Assembly (NCBI GenBank): GCA_004802705.1
Contig: SGPL01000277.1
Coordinates: forward strand, 1 to 43,708
Source of the DNA: Bondarzewia mesenterica
Taxonomy: Eukaryota > Basidiomycota > Agaricomycetes > Russulales > Bondarzewiaceae
DNA: 43,708 nucleotides
Reading direction: 5' to 3'
In this document: positions 17,674 to 30,056 of the stretch, piece after piece
Layout of the letters: each line of letters opens with the position of its first letter
Numbering within the stretch: the first letter of the stretch is position 1
Made by a program: the position numbers and the translations under genes
The notes under the pieces: generated by a model
What the model saw: only the letters and a program-made list of their open reading frames with translations
Database searches by the model: none
What the model was told of the DNA's origin: nothing

Positions 17674-20040
17674 ATGGGCAGCAATCTCAGTCAACAAAAC
17701 TTGAAACGTTCGTCACACCGATTGAATCTTTCTCGAAAACCAAGAGACGACTCGTCAAACACAGCTGCTTCTGCAAGTTCTTCGCTGCAAGCCCCACATG
17801 GTTCGACTGGTCGTCGGCAAGAGGATTCAGTGAACACCAGTACAATAGCGGCGCAAGCAGAGGAGAGAGTGTCGCCGGGGAGGAGAGGCAATGCGGCGAG
17901 GCCGCTGGCCCTGCCGGATATAGACGGCGCCGAGGCCGTAAGTCATCCAGCCATTCTTAGATACAGCATCAAACCCCCCTGCTCCTGTTTTCCGCGCACT
18001 TACACTCTTTTTTCCTTCATCGCAGTCGCAACATCACTCAGATATGCCCACATCTCAAGCGACCGTTCCCTGCCAGGTAGGGTAGAGTGATTGGTCGCTG
18101 TTGCACGTTTTGCTGATTACAGGGATATGGCCAGTATCGCACAGGAAGGACGCTTGGCAGTGGGACATATGCTATCGTCAAAGAGGCCGTACACATCAAG
18201 ACCGGCAAATATTATGCGTGCAAAGTCATCAACAAAAAGTTGATGGAGGGCCGGGAGTTTATGGTGCGTCATTGCGTGCAAAGAGCTATTGTCTCGGTCA
18301 ACGATGCGAGCCACTTGATCTCTACGCAGGTCAGAAACGAGATCGCGGTCTTGAAGAGGATATCCAGTGGTCATCCTAATATTGTCACTCTTCACGATTA
18401 TTTTGAGGTGAAGTTCTTACCTCCGATCATGTGATATCGTTATGGATCCATCGTCAGACTGCAAACAATCTGTACCTTTGCTTCGACCTGTGCACGGGAG
18501 GGGAGCTTTTTGATCGCATATGTGCCAAGGGGAATTATCACGAACCGTATGTACCGTATCAAAATTCTTAACCTGCGCCTTGCGTATTCACCAATTTTGA
18601 AAGTGATGCTGCTGGACTTGTGTGCACCATCATGAAGGCGGTGCAGTACATCCATGATTGCGGCATTGTTCACAGAGGCAAGTCCCATAGTCTGGTGCGC
18701 TTGTATGTGTCTGACTGTTGTGTAGATCTGAAGCCCGAAAATCTGCTATTCCGAACTCCGGCCGAGGAGGCGGACATCATGATTGCAGATTTCGGTCTTA
18801 GTCGTGTCATGGATGAAGAGCGCTTCCAACTGCTAACAGAAATTTGTGGCACTCCTGGTGTATGTCCTATGCGCGATCCGAGTAATCCCCGACATTCATT
18901 GACTCCGTTGTTGGATTTTTCTGCCATTTGTTATTCAGTACATGGCGCCTGAAATCTTCAAAAAAAAGTGAGTCTTTCATATCAAGAACTTTTCAAGATG
19001 TCAATTGATATCTTCTTCTGCAGCCGGACATGGAAAGCCCGTTGACGTTTGGGCTATGGGTGTCATCACCTATTTCCTGTTGGCCGGTAAGCTTTTCTTT
19101 CTAAGTTCTTTGGCATACTATCAACTCATCGAACGCTTGAAACTAGGCTACACTCCATTCGATCGCGATAGCCAGCAACAAGAGATGGAGGCCATCATTG
19201 CCGGCGACTACAAATTTGAGCCAGGTGCGTACTTCAGTTTCCATTGTCGCATTATCCCTGACATCCAGCTTTAACTGATCATAGCTGAATACTGGGACAA
19301 TGTCTCCGACACTGCAAAGGACTTCGTGTCTGAGTGTCTGACCATCAATCCTACGTCCCGACCAACGGCTGCGCAGATGCTGGAGCACAGATGGCTAGCC
19401 GATGAGCGCCCGCACTTCGTACCGGATCCATTGAGCCCAACAGGCGGACCTACCGATCTGTTGCCGCATATTCAAAAGAGGATGGATGCTAGGAGTAAAT
19501 GTGCGTGTCATGCGACTCTCTGTTACTGACCGATCTAAGGAATATCTTACGGCTTGTAGTCCGTAAAGTGGTATTGGGTATCACAGCGATGAAGCGCATG
19601 TCACTGCTGGCACATTCATCTCCCGTAGCACGCGAATTGGAGGCCAACATCTTGAAATACAAGGAAGAATCTGAGAAAGTTTGTTGAGTTTTTCTGCCCC
19701 AATGTTGAACGTCCCCTGATCAAGCTTTGGTCCACAGGAGAACATGAACGAGGTATACCACTTGATGGTTGTTCACCGTTAAGATGTGTCTGCTAATTTT
19801 TTGTCCTATCAGGATTTGGAAGTTTACCACCACCATGACAACCGCGATAGCCAATCAGAATTGGCCAACGGTGACCGGCGCGAACTCGAAGTGGGGGCGG
19901 GGTCTCACATCAAGCACGAGACGGCTGAAAAGCTGAAGAAGACAGACGATATCTCTATCGACAACACTGATAATCCTCCCCTCGCAAAAAGTATAGAGAA
20001 CCTCTCTGTCAAAGATACTTCGCCGCCGCCCAAGAAGTGA
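17674..20040 (+). CDS. Calcium/calmodulin-dependent protein kinase, CaMKI-like
   Basis: Ser/Thr kinase of Ca2+ signalling. About 13 short exons. An N-terminal extension of about 105 residues is Ser-rich and starts MGSNLSQQNLKRSS, a candidate N-myristoylation site. Kinase motifs in order: glycine loop LGSGTYAIV, ATP lysine YACKVI, GGELFD hinge region, catalytic HRDLKPENLLF, IADFGLS and GTPGYMAPE. Then come VDVWAMGVITYFLLAG, PTSRPTAAQMLEHRWL and the regulatory segment FRKVVLGITAMKRM, typical of the autoinhibitory/calmodulin-binding region. The C-tail is polar and acidic. The intron 18678-18725 has a GC donor (GAG|GCAAGT...GTGTAG|ATC) and falls inside the Asp codon of HRD. All key catalytic residues are present. 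CMK paralogue class not assigned. Confidence 0.92.
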
Positions 20041-23000
20041 ACGCACCTGGGCGTCATGTGCAGGTTGACCTCAAGATACAGTTTGCGTGTGAATAAGAGA
20101 ATCGGGCGGAACCTACGGTTAGATTTGTGCGATGCCCGTGGTTGGGTGATGATCTACGCTTTGCAGCGGACTTGTTTTGGGATGGAGTGATTTTAAATCA
20201 ACTGTACCATAGTCTAGGAATTTCTTATAGTATTGGACGCACACACGCGGTCATGCCCCGGCATGAGCTTCTTGTTCGCACCAGACGCGTGAACCTGTGT
20301 GAACGACGGTGATTTGGACGTAGCTCATGCCGGAGACGGAACGACCGGAAAGAGATTTCGGTGCAGGGGCCTGTCGACTCTGTATAATTAAATGACCGAC
20401 GTCTTCGCGAAATGAAGGCCTTCTGCATGAGAAACCTCGATCTCGGATTGAACGTGATAGGACATCAGAGATATCAGAGACAACGAAATGCTAAACCAGG
20501 TTGGCCTCAAGTCACTTATCTCCGACGTTGATCCCGTGCAAATTTCCAAGAGTTCGACGTGACATCGATACTCGATGTGGCATCTGCAGGGTCTATCGAT
20601 GAGCATGAAATCGTTAAACACCGCATGCCAACATTACGCACCTGGAACGTTCTTGAGTCATGATGACGATATGCCACGGCCTTCATCTTTCATTTTCGCA
20701 CGGCAGATAGATCTTCGAGTCTTATATTAAACCCTACCCTTTGGCCCACCCTCCGGCTGGAAAAGACAGCCGCGCGCGACAGGTCCGTGGAGCGTGCTGC
20801 TTGCAAATGCGATGAACACCCCGGCGTTTAGCGCCCGCCGCGGGCGGGCATGCTCAATGTTTATGTATGCTCGCGCACTGAAGGTCTGTCCCGCGAACGG
20901 GCGCCGCGTTGCATGAACATATAGACCTTCCAAGAATGGCAAGTCCTCAAGTTTCATCAGGCGCAAAAAGAAGGTTGGATTCGAAGGGTGAGCGGGGAAA
21001 TTTCAAAGTGCTGTGATGACTGAATAGACGTACACTCATTGTCATTCAAAGTATGGAAGGCTATCCTCCTGGGACGTTCCAGACGTAAAACCATCACCAG
21101 CGGACCGCGATGAATCTTTCCTGTCTTGTGTCAAGCAAGCTGATCGATGATGAGTGGGGGAGACGAAAGCGAAGAATTCATGAATGTCAGTCATCGGATC
21201 GGACGCAGCACCACCGTGGCTGTCAATACTGCAATCCTGATACGCACCGCGCCTTATTCGAAATCAGGGACCAATGAACAATATGACGACGCTGTTGGGC
21301 ACAGAGATTGGACGCTTCGAACTTGTCTAAGCCATAGACAAATCCGATTCGGATCGCAAAGAAAAGCACACGGGCTGCGGAACGGTGCGTTCGTACAGGT
21401 CGAGATAGTAAACGATCTTGAAAATGCTCCAAAGTGCTTCCTTTGGACATGTGAGCGGTAGCAAGGTAATGAGCGGCTTAACGAGATGGGAAAGTAAGAG
21501 GATTACTGACTCGTTTGAAGTCTTAAAACAGAAGCTCGATCGTACCTAGCTTGTGGCGATAAACATTATGGCGGGAGGCAGGAAAGCCGAGATGAGTAAC
21601 CCGAGGACGACGAGGACTTCGGAGGATCGAGGTGGAGTGGCCTTTAGTTGTGCCCAGGACTAAGAGGGACTAAGCAAGTCTTTTTTTAGAGTCCAGCACA
21701 ATTGGGCCACCGGTAAGCGGCCCACTCTTTCAGCATGGCGTCAACCCGGTATCACACCAATATACATCCGCGGAGGACCGAGGAGACGTACCGATCAAGA
21801 TCATGATACCAGAAGTGAGTGAAAGCGAGCAAGATGCCTGGAGCGGAACGGCAGGATTGATTTTGATGAGATTAATCAATTATCCAGGTCCGGGTGAGCC
21901 CCCGCAAAAACAAGAGAGCGGTGAGGTCCTTGCTGCCTCGATCCCGTCGTTTCCTTGGAGAAATGAGGGAAGGAAAAATTCCTAGTAAAAATGAATAGCG
22001 TCAATGGGATGCGTCCGAGTTGGACGACTCAAGAAGTGCAGACAGCAAGTCAAGCAAATAAAGGCGAGCAAGAGCCTCGGTAAAGCTGCGATATTTTGCT
22101 TTAGGATGGTGGACGATACGTATGAAGGTTACCACACCATATGAAATGCGGTCCGACCTGCTAATAAGCTGGCGAAAGCTAAAGATGTGAATTAGAACAA
22201 TATATAATGTGGAGGCCGTAGATAAGAAAAAATATGGGAAATCGGCAGAAGAACCAATGCGGGACTAGTAAATGGAGGAAACTGATGCAGCAGGTCATGG
22301 GTTAGCAAAGGGTGCGCTCCAACCGCTTGCCAACGATCAAGAGCCAAAGTTCGCGGAGGACGTGTACACGTCAGAAGGACGAAGTGGTGGTCATGTGAGG
22401 CAGTTCTGGGAGGAAAAGTGGTCATGAAAACTCCGTGGAATATAAACCAGTCAGTAGCATCAAGCCTCCCCACGGTGTAGAATCATTAGCATTTGACAGA
22501 ACAATGGAAGTGTAGAGAACCATGGGAGTGGACGCACACCGACCAATGGCAACAAAGTCTCTCGAAGTACAATAATATCAAGAGCCGTCTGCAGACGAAG
22601 TGTAACGCCCTGATTGGTTGCTGGAGCAAAGAAATCAGGACAACCAATGAGCACACATGTGGGAAGTGTTGCTACCAAATCAGTCAGTCGGAACACTCTA
22701 TGAAAAGGATACCGCATGCCTTCCAGAACCGTCATCTGACGCGTTCGACCTCGGATACATCATTTGAGGGGATTTAGAGGCCATAAAGAACGGTGACTCT
22801 GGAAATAGAGCGAAAAGAGAGAGCAAATGCATCTCTCCTATCGGACGGAGAGGCATGACGATTGGCCGGTGCAATACATTCGCAGGCCGAACCAGCCGCA
22901 TCCATCCGTATAGAGTACATCCCACGCCCAAAGAATGAGGAGAAGCTCTTCAGGAAAAAAAAAGGCTCCGTCCAATGATGAATTCGGGACTGAGCCGTCG

Positions 23001-23720
23001 TCCTGCCAGCGCAATCGGCCCACTGCATTAAGGCTGATCCTTAATGCATTTGTGTCCGTGTAGACTCAGCATATCGTGAATCGCGAAACCGGGTTATCAA
23101 ACCCACCACAAACTTCAGCATTCGTCTCTGAAAGGCAAATTCAGTCTCCTTTCACCGTGTCAGACGTACCGAAGAAGAGAACCTCAGAGTCGTGTCTACG
23201 GAGGCTCGTATTGGTGAAGGCATTGAGAGAAACGCTGCTGATTGGTGGTGACGAACCCCTCGGTTGACAGCTGCACGACCTCTCTGTTCCCGAAGTGCGA
23301 CCCTTGCCCGATGGCGAAACAAGAACTGCGCAGAGGGACTTGAAATAGAGTAGGCTAATCCCAATGAGTAAGAGAATGGTTATGAACTTCCCACTCCACT
23401 ACCAGCTCGCTCGTTCGAGGAAGCGCGTTCACATGTACAAGCAGGGTGACCCTGATATATCTGTGTCGAGGGGAAGCACTGGGCTGGCGGACATCGTGGT
23501 CCGGAGCAAGATTGAGAATGCTGCCCGCTTCTGAGCCGCTGACGCTATGTATTTCAACCAGCAGTCGCCAAACAAAGCATGTGACTGAATCTCGTACGCG
23601 TTCGTTTCTACATTCGCTTCACTAAGCGGCACCACGACCGAGCGTGCTATAGCATCGGTCCGTGAGTGCTCGAAATCGATGCTAGAAGAGGTATACAACG
23701 GCTACATATGCATATAATGA
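20041..23720. other. Long stretch without a convincing gene
   Basis: 3.7 kb. The first 200 bp probably hold the kinase 3' untranslated region. Several minus-strand open segments are hydrophobic: TSEVLVVLGLL-like at about 21640-21550, FRLTDLVATLPTCVLIGCP at about 22690, and FITILLLIGISLLYF at about 23380. No consistent exon chain or family motif joins them. They could be remnants of a multi-spanning membrane protein or chance. No RNA genes or transposon ends were recognised. Confidence 0.4.
20258..20333. repeat. Perfect 12-bp inverted repeat
   Basis: CCGGCATGAGCT at 20258-20269 and its exact complement AGCTCATGCCGG at 20322-20333, with a 52-bp loop. It lies about 220 bp after the kinase stop codon. 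No coding or transposon context. Confidence 0.6.
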
Positions 23721-24723
23721 TTAACGACGTATAACACGAGCGTGAGGCTCTCTTATCATACACCACAGAGGAAAACCCGACCGCCGGCTGACAAAATTTT
23801 TAACACCCATATACTTGAAGCCGAGACTGTGGAAGAAATACACCTGCGAAAAAAGGAGCGACAAGGGATCAGCCCAGGGTCATCGTCCATGGGGAGTGAG
23901 CTCACCGAGTGAGAAGTGGGCACGTCCGTTGTCATCGTTTGATTGTCGCGATCCGCCTAGAAAAATATAAGTATATGTGAATCTGGTCCAGAAGTCAGGT
24001 CTGTGAGCACCTTATCCCTGACCGCGCACACAAGAGCTTTTCCAAGCCCACGTCGATAGTATTGCGGATCCACAGCAATATAATTGAGGTGCCAAGCTTG
24101 AATTCGCCTTTGCACGCCAGTGGGATATGCTGTGGTGTACAATTCCTGGTATTTCAGAGCGAACTGTGGACAGGTTGGAAAATCAATAAAAATTGAGATA
24201 CTGAAGAAAAGCAGGATTACATGGCTCGTTAGCCACTCTTTCATCTCGCCCACGAATAATGCTTGATATTTCTCCTGCAGCCTAGAAACCCGTCTAGCAT
24301 CAGTGGTGTCAATCTGACCCAAAACATCCTAAAAGACTGACGCTACGACATGATCAGTTCCTGGCTTGATCCAAAGAGCTACGGCGTCGATGCGGTTGTC
24401 ATAACCAGCAACCCAAACCTCCCCATCTTTGAGCGAGGCATCCAGTCCCATGTCAAAGAAAGTATGGAGGGTTTGCTGAGACCCATTGACGATACAGGCA
24501 ATGCAATTGTCTGCAGAGACCGTTAGTTATGATAAATTATAATCTTACACTTATGCTTTGCAATACCGTGGCCTAGAGCGATCTTGAAAACCTCAAGAAT
24601 GCGCGCCCGTTCTGTGTCTGGAATAGTGAGAAGAAACAAAGATCTGAGCGGTGGAATTATTTGGGAGGTTGGTGACTTGCCTGTCGGTGCTGACACGAGA
24701 CGGGTAGAGATAACAGAAGACAT
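23721..24723 (-). CDS. GNAT-family N-acetyltransferase with an in-frame TAG
   Basis: Acetyl-CoA-dependent acyltransferase fold; the substrate is unknown. It starts MSSVISTRLVSAP, then ERARILEVFKIALGHG. After an intron (GTAAGATT...CTCTGCAG) it continues DGEVWVAGYDNRIDAVALWI. Motif A is HLNYIAVDPQYYRRGLGKAL (V-D-P then R-R-G-L-G-K-A, the pyrophosphate-binding loop). The C-terminal part is FFHSLGFKYMGVK (motif B) and SGFPLWCMIRE. At 24331-24329 a TAG interrupts an otherwise open frame (HVVASVF*DVLGQI). No intron of usable length removes it, so the gene may be inactivated or the base miscalled. A 66-nt segment near the start (ACAG|GCAAGT...TTCCAG) may be a second GC-AG intron, but it is also open in frame. 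About 220-250 residues as read. Confidence 0.75.
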
Positions 24724-26742
24724 TGAACTCAGACTGTGGAAGGGCCTGGCTTGCACGCAATGGATCTGCACAGTCAATATAGAGGAGATTGATTGAGGGG
24801 AGATATAGATGATGTTATCCGTTAATCCCGTGGGATCCGCGGATGGGGACTGTTAGCAGAAGAGAATCAAGGGCGAGCTCAAGTGCCTTGCGGGACCCAG
24901 CATACCAACTCGACCAGCCTTTATAGGCTGCGGCCCCCCTACCGCAACTACCGTGACACGGCTTTGCTAGAAAGAAAGTTTGACCACTGCTGATCGAGCC
25001 GATATTCCATTGTGGAAATTATGCGCATCAGCGCCGAGTAGAAACACGATTCGTCAACCGGAATGTGGTTCTCAAGTTGCCGGTAGTGTCGTAATATTCC
25101 TCCTTTGAAGCCGCGTTAGAAGGCTCAAGGAACAGCGTCTGGTCAGACTCTAGGCGAGGTGTGTGCGATCAAGGCGCTCCGGACCATGTTCAAACCTCCA
25201 GCAACACCGGCGAAGCGCTGTATTACTTGTTGTCTCCATGCCGAATTCTTTCGGAAATGAACGTTGACAAAACTTAAGTTCCCAAATTCCCCTTCCATTC
25301 CTTGCCCAACAAGCCAATCCCTCAACCAGGTATTCTGAATCCTATGTATCCGCCGCAAAGCTTACGATCAGTTTGAACTTGAATTCAACTAGTATGATAT
25401 CACCACGTACCGGACCAAAGGCGGAAGGGCCGGTGGACCGTCAAGTTGAAATAGGTGTGAATGCTGCTGAGTCCATGCTGCACAGACGCGTTTCGAGGGT
25501 TCTCACTTCAGGAAGTTCAGAGCAAAGTTGCAAAATTTTTGAATTAGCCAAAACGAGCGAAATTTCGGAATAAATGAATTGCAATATTCGAGTCAACCGT
25601 AAGGGCGGGATCTTGGCCGGACCTACATGTAGCGTCACGTGAATGATTACACACATTTTTGTTTGTGTACACGTACTTTACCTGCATAGGGTCGATCTAA
25701 CCCGCTCCCGAAGCACGCGGGTCTTAGTTTGAGAAGGTTTGAGACCAGTATTTTACCAGGGCGCACTACCGAGTTCAGTCAAATGGCAAAATACATTCAA
25801 AATCGAGCGTGCATGAAGGCGTTTTCAGTAGGTGGGGTTTGAGCGGCTGGTTCGAAATTGAACGGGCGCATCCAATCCACATGATGATTCAGTATCTGCA
25901 TGCTAGATGTACGAGATCGCACAACACAATTTATTTAAAAACGGGCCTGGGGAATTCAGGTTCCTGACGAAAGTCGGAAGCAATGCTTCAGGCTGGCTAT
26001 CAATTTGTCAAGAGATGTCATCCAGCGGCATTTCAATCTGGATACTATCAGCGCATGAAAGGAAGACGAGAGACAATAGGGGTCCCATAAGTTCAGTCAT
26101 GCTCATGGCAGTGAGATCTCATGAACGTCTGATGCTCAATTCCGATGGGAAGGGATCGAAGAAAGCCCGTATATCCGAATCGGATTAGTCGTGATTTCTG
26201 AAGGCTTACAATCAGTCCTTTTAGAATAGAATACATGTTGTGGTCGACCACGTCAAGTAAAAACTTAAATCGGCTACAAATGGCTCCGAGATCGTCAAGA
26301 ACTCTTTTGTTCAGCATGCGCCATTTTTCTCAGCATGGCAGCAATCGTTTTACCCCGTAGCCAATGGCCAGCGCTAAGAATCAAGTGGATGAACTCAAGG
26401 TGAGACACGTCTAGAGCATACCACACCGCAGCAGAAGCTTGACCAGATGATCGCCACAACACTTTGTATTGATACTTACGCACATATTGCATACTTCGTC
26501 TATTTGTATCGCTGATATGTTGTGCAGAGGTGCACACGATAGGCCACGGTCCTGTAGTACAAAATCGTAGTTCGTAAGAATTTGTAGTTCGGGGTATCAC
26601 TCAAATATTCCGTTTCGGCACCGTGGAGCATCGGAAAAAATATTGTGCCGTTCAAGGAGGGAGTGTGCAAGCCCATCACTTCGATGATGTAAATGACATA
26701 GTATACTACATGAGTCAATGAGGTTTGACGAGTCTTTTTGTC
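24724..26742. other. Intergenic region without a supported gene
   Basis: 2.0 kb. The left part is the GNAT promoter. A minus-strand series of open segments at about 26718-26500, 26600-26295 and 26317-26093 is longer than average but shows no recognised family or coherent splicing. A short plus-strand frame at 25907-26188 overlaps them. I see nothing else definite. Confidence 0.4.
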
Positions 26743-29034
26743 TCAGCTACAATCTGTAGGGACTGTAACATCAGTGACATCCAACATTGATAAGAAACGA
26801 ACAGCCGGACCTGGTAATCCTTGTTCATTGACAACATTGCTGCAAACGTATTGGGCAGTCCCATTGTTCGGAGGCGTCACATCAAAACTCTGGAAAAACA
26901 TATCTGGGCAGGGGGCTGCAGGACTGCAGCTCAGGGACACGACTGACAGAAAGAAGTATCAGCATGAAATAGGTCTTTACGGTTCGCGGGCAAAGGACGA
27001 ACGTCTATCTCCAGTCGAAGTACCCGTCCAGACGACCCAAATGATGTTGCTGAATTGTAGCTTCGACGGTGCATCAGTCCTACGCAACGTGATTAAGATG
27101 TCCACTGTACGGACATATTCCATCGGAAAGTGTATGGGAAGGTTACGCACGAATGACCGCCGTTAGTCTGATATATTTGTGTGGGAAGCGCGACCCGGTC
27201 TAGAGAAACATTGCGTAGAACCACGTTCGAAACACGGCCTGTTGAAATCGTTGCATGAGAAATAGTGAACGGTGGTAAAACCCAATTACTACGCTTCACG
27301 TACCCCCGCCCCCACCGCCACCGGTGGGAGGTACCCCATTAACTGTGCCAGTCCAGGACTTGAAATAAACCTAATCAACATGTTGAACAATTAGTAATAA
27401 TAATCCTAGAGGAAGACCTGCATCCTCCGAGGACTTACCCCGCTTTGCATGTTTGGCTGGACCTCAGGGTCAAGACGTATCATCTGAGAGCAAAATCAGT
27501 GCTCCGCGAAGCCAGGGCATGTAGATGGGCGATACTATCTCGTGATAACTCTTCAAGACAGCGATCGTACCTTTAGGTTCTGCATGGACACGTTCTCCAC
27601 GATATCGGGCTAGATCGCGCTATCGGGTGAGTTTTGTGCGGTCATTACTCAGTATGACTGCGAAGACCTACCAAATCAACATACTGCCCCAGAGATCCAA
27701 ACGCGATGCCATTGCCACCTCGGCAGGTGACATTGTTGACTTTTAGGTTCGTGGTGTTCTATCGTGGTGTGTGTTCAGGACAGGCAGACTCGGCCGGATC
27801 CCATATCTCACCCCCTTTACTGCCAGGCAGTCGTCTCCACAGGTGACCTGAGACAAAGGAAGGAGTTCAGCCATGTGCCGGAAGACAATTGCTTAGGAGT
27901 CGGAGATGCTTACATCCCAATTATTCAGGGTGAGGCGATTGCTGCGGTACGTGTCGATACCTAAAGAAGTTTCTCTCGCTTAGCGATTGTAGGTTGAGAA
28001 CCCAGATAGCCTACCGTCGGTGTTCGGGACTAGGCTTATGTGACGAACGTCGACGTTAGAAAGACAATTGCGAGCTGTAGAAGACTCACTTCTTTCCCGC
28101 CCCTGCCGGATCGGTGTTTGTGGCGTTGCACTTCATGCCGTCATAGACTACATCCTCGGAGTCCGCGACCGCGTTACACCAGAATGGCGGGGCGATGACT
28201 TGGAAGTTCGAAATGCGGGCATTGCGCGCGTTGGATAGAGTAAAAGATATAGGGCGCCCATCTCCGTCCTCGCGAGTGCGGTTCGCGTAGTATGACCACC
28301 ATGGCTGTGCGCGAGGGAGATATAATTTATCAATCAAACATCGCAGCAAAGCCGAGGAGATTCCGAGAAACCTGTTTACCTGCCCATTTCCGTTGATACC
28401 GCCTTCGTTATGTGCGTCTACCTCAAATTCTCTCCCGGTAATAACGAACCACGAGGCTTGACTCTAATTGAAAACGCGCGACTTAAGGTTGAGAAGGGCT
28501 TCGCGGGAAGATTGGGATACGAAGAGATTACCTGGATGAACACGACTCGATAAGTGTTACTGGCGTTCAACCAATATTGGATATCAGGCTGGAACTAGGG
28601 CCGCTTCTATTAAGCTAGAAGACATAGGAGCAGAGGTTCTTACGTTCAGATAGCCATGCATGTCGACACGACTTTCGACCAAATTCCAAGTCATCTTGCT
28701 GTGTTCTTCGATCAATACAGGCCATCTCAAGCCCAAGTCACTGCTTTGAATAAGCCATGTACCTGGTGATGTTATACTCCCCGGGATCGAAAGTAGTTCT
28801 GCCACCCTTCCCGCATGCTGCGATAGCCGCCTTGACCTAGCCAAAGTCAAAACACGTTAACAACAGAAACATAAGAGTACCGGTCAGGCGCACCTGGGCG
28901 GTATCATCTTTGCCAGGCCCGAGGGGCCGAAGTGTACATTCCCTCGCGAATGTTGATGGCACTGCTAGAACGCGATCGACGGCGGCAACGAAAAGGGCTG
29001 CGGCGAAGAGGATACATACTATGCCGCCGTGCAT
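26743..29034 (-). CDS. Secreted GH28 pectinase (exo-polygalacturonase-like)
   Basis: Glycoside hydrolase 28, cleaving galacturonan in plant pectin outside the cell. Signal peptide MHGGIVCILFAAALFVAAVD. Mature part: ECTLRPLGPGKDDTAQVKAA, FDPGEYNIT, KMTWNLVESRVDMHGYLNF, TYRVVFIQSQASWFVI, EGGINGNGQPWWSYY and NARISNFQVI. The catalytic region has NTDGIDTYRS (first Asp), CGDDCLAVKGN (Asp pair) and GGNGIAFGSLGQY. Then MIRLDPEVQPNMQSGVYFKSW, a GVPPTGGGGGG loop, LPTQIYQTNGGHS and the end CSNVVNEQGLPVPTDCS. About 13 exons, each splice in phase. Two active-site motifs differ from classic endo-PGs: GNGIAFGS instead of GHGxSIGS, and GVYFKSW instead of GVRIKTW. I recall both as normal for a fungal exo-acting subgroup. 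Confidence 0.9.
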
Positions 29035-30056
29035 AGCTTCGACTATTTGCAAGTGGCCGATGCGATGCTGGAAAATGGACAAACCGAGACATCGCCTACA
29101 TCCTCGCTCTTAAATAAAAGGTCACAAGTGAAATACAACCTGAGGAAGCTGGGTGTCATGAGCACAAGCCGCCCAACAGCTGACGGTCACGAGAAAGTCA
29201 GTTCTTTCACACGACACAATCTCCGAGGAAATTTGGCCCAAAAAATCGGTGCTCACCATCAAGAGAAAAAAAAAAGGAAATCTAATTAAAGTCGGGTCGT
29301 CTTCCCCAGGGCATTGCCTTGCCTGCAAGGTGCTCTCTGGACTCATAATGGCAACACAAAAGTTGCAGGAACCATCAAAGCACGTTCACGTGATGATAAT
29401 CATACACGAGAACGGGAATGGCAAGCAAGGCGCTCTGCTGCCGCAGGCGGCGCTTCTCGAGTCGAAACAGCCGCATTGAAAGTCTTTCCCAACGTTGTTT
29501 TGTCGGGTGCCCATGAGTTCCCCTTGAACACCAGAGCATTCCGCGCCGACCAGTGTACCGCAGACGGGCCGGCGGAGCGCAATTTGCAGGAACCTAGACA
29601 GCTGTACATAGAATAAACGTTCACTTACATCCATACATTTGCTGTCCTTGATGCACGCTAATGCAGTCGTATGACTGACCGTTTTCCGCACGGGCCGCAG
29701 TGTCGTCACATAAAATCAGACACCAGACACGTGCATTGGCCGGATGTCCCAACAACCTTCGTACTCATTCCCGTACCATTCCGAGATACGAGTTAAAGTC
29801 CATCCGGAATCCGTCAAGGACCCGAAAGCGAAAGAGCAAAACTTTAACTCAATCTATAAAATACACGCAGGCCCCGTACACCTAAGAGTCAATGACCACA
29901 AGACAGGAAGAATACCACACTCAGAACACCAACAGAAGAGAGCGAAGACAACCAGGCGCAAAGGAAGGACGACAAGCTGGGTACAGGAATGGATGTACAA
30001 AGCGACGGAGCAGCAAGAGATAGGCGACGACAGGCAACCACCAGAAAAACGCGGGT
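29035..30056. other. Intergenic: GH28 promoter and Nox 3' flank
   Basis: 1.0 kb between two minus-strand genes. A TATA-like TTTATTTAAG on the minus strand lies about 75-85 nt upstream of the GH28 ATG. An A-run at 29265-29276 and a GC-richer patch at 29430-29600 follow. No gene is supported. Confidence 0.5.
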
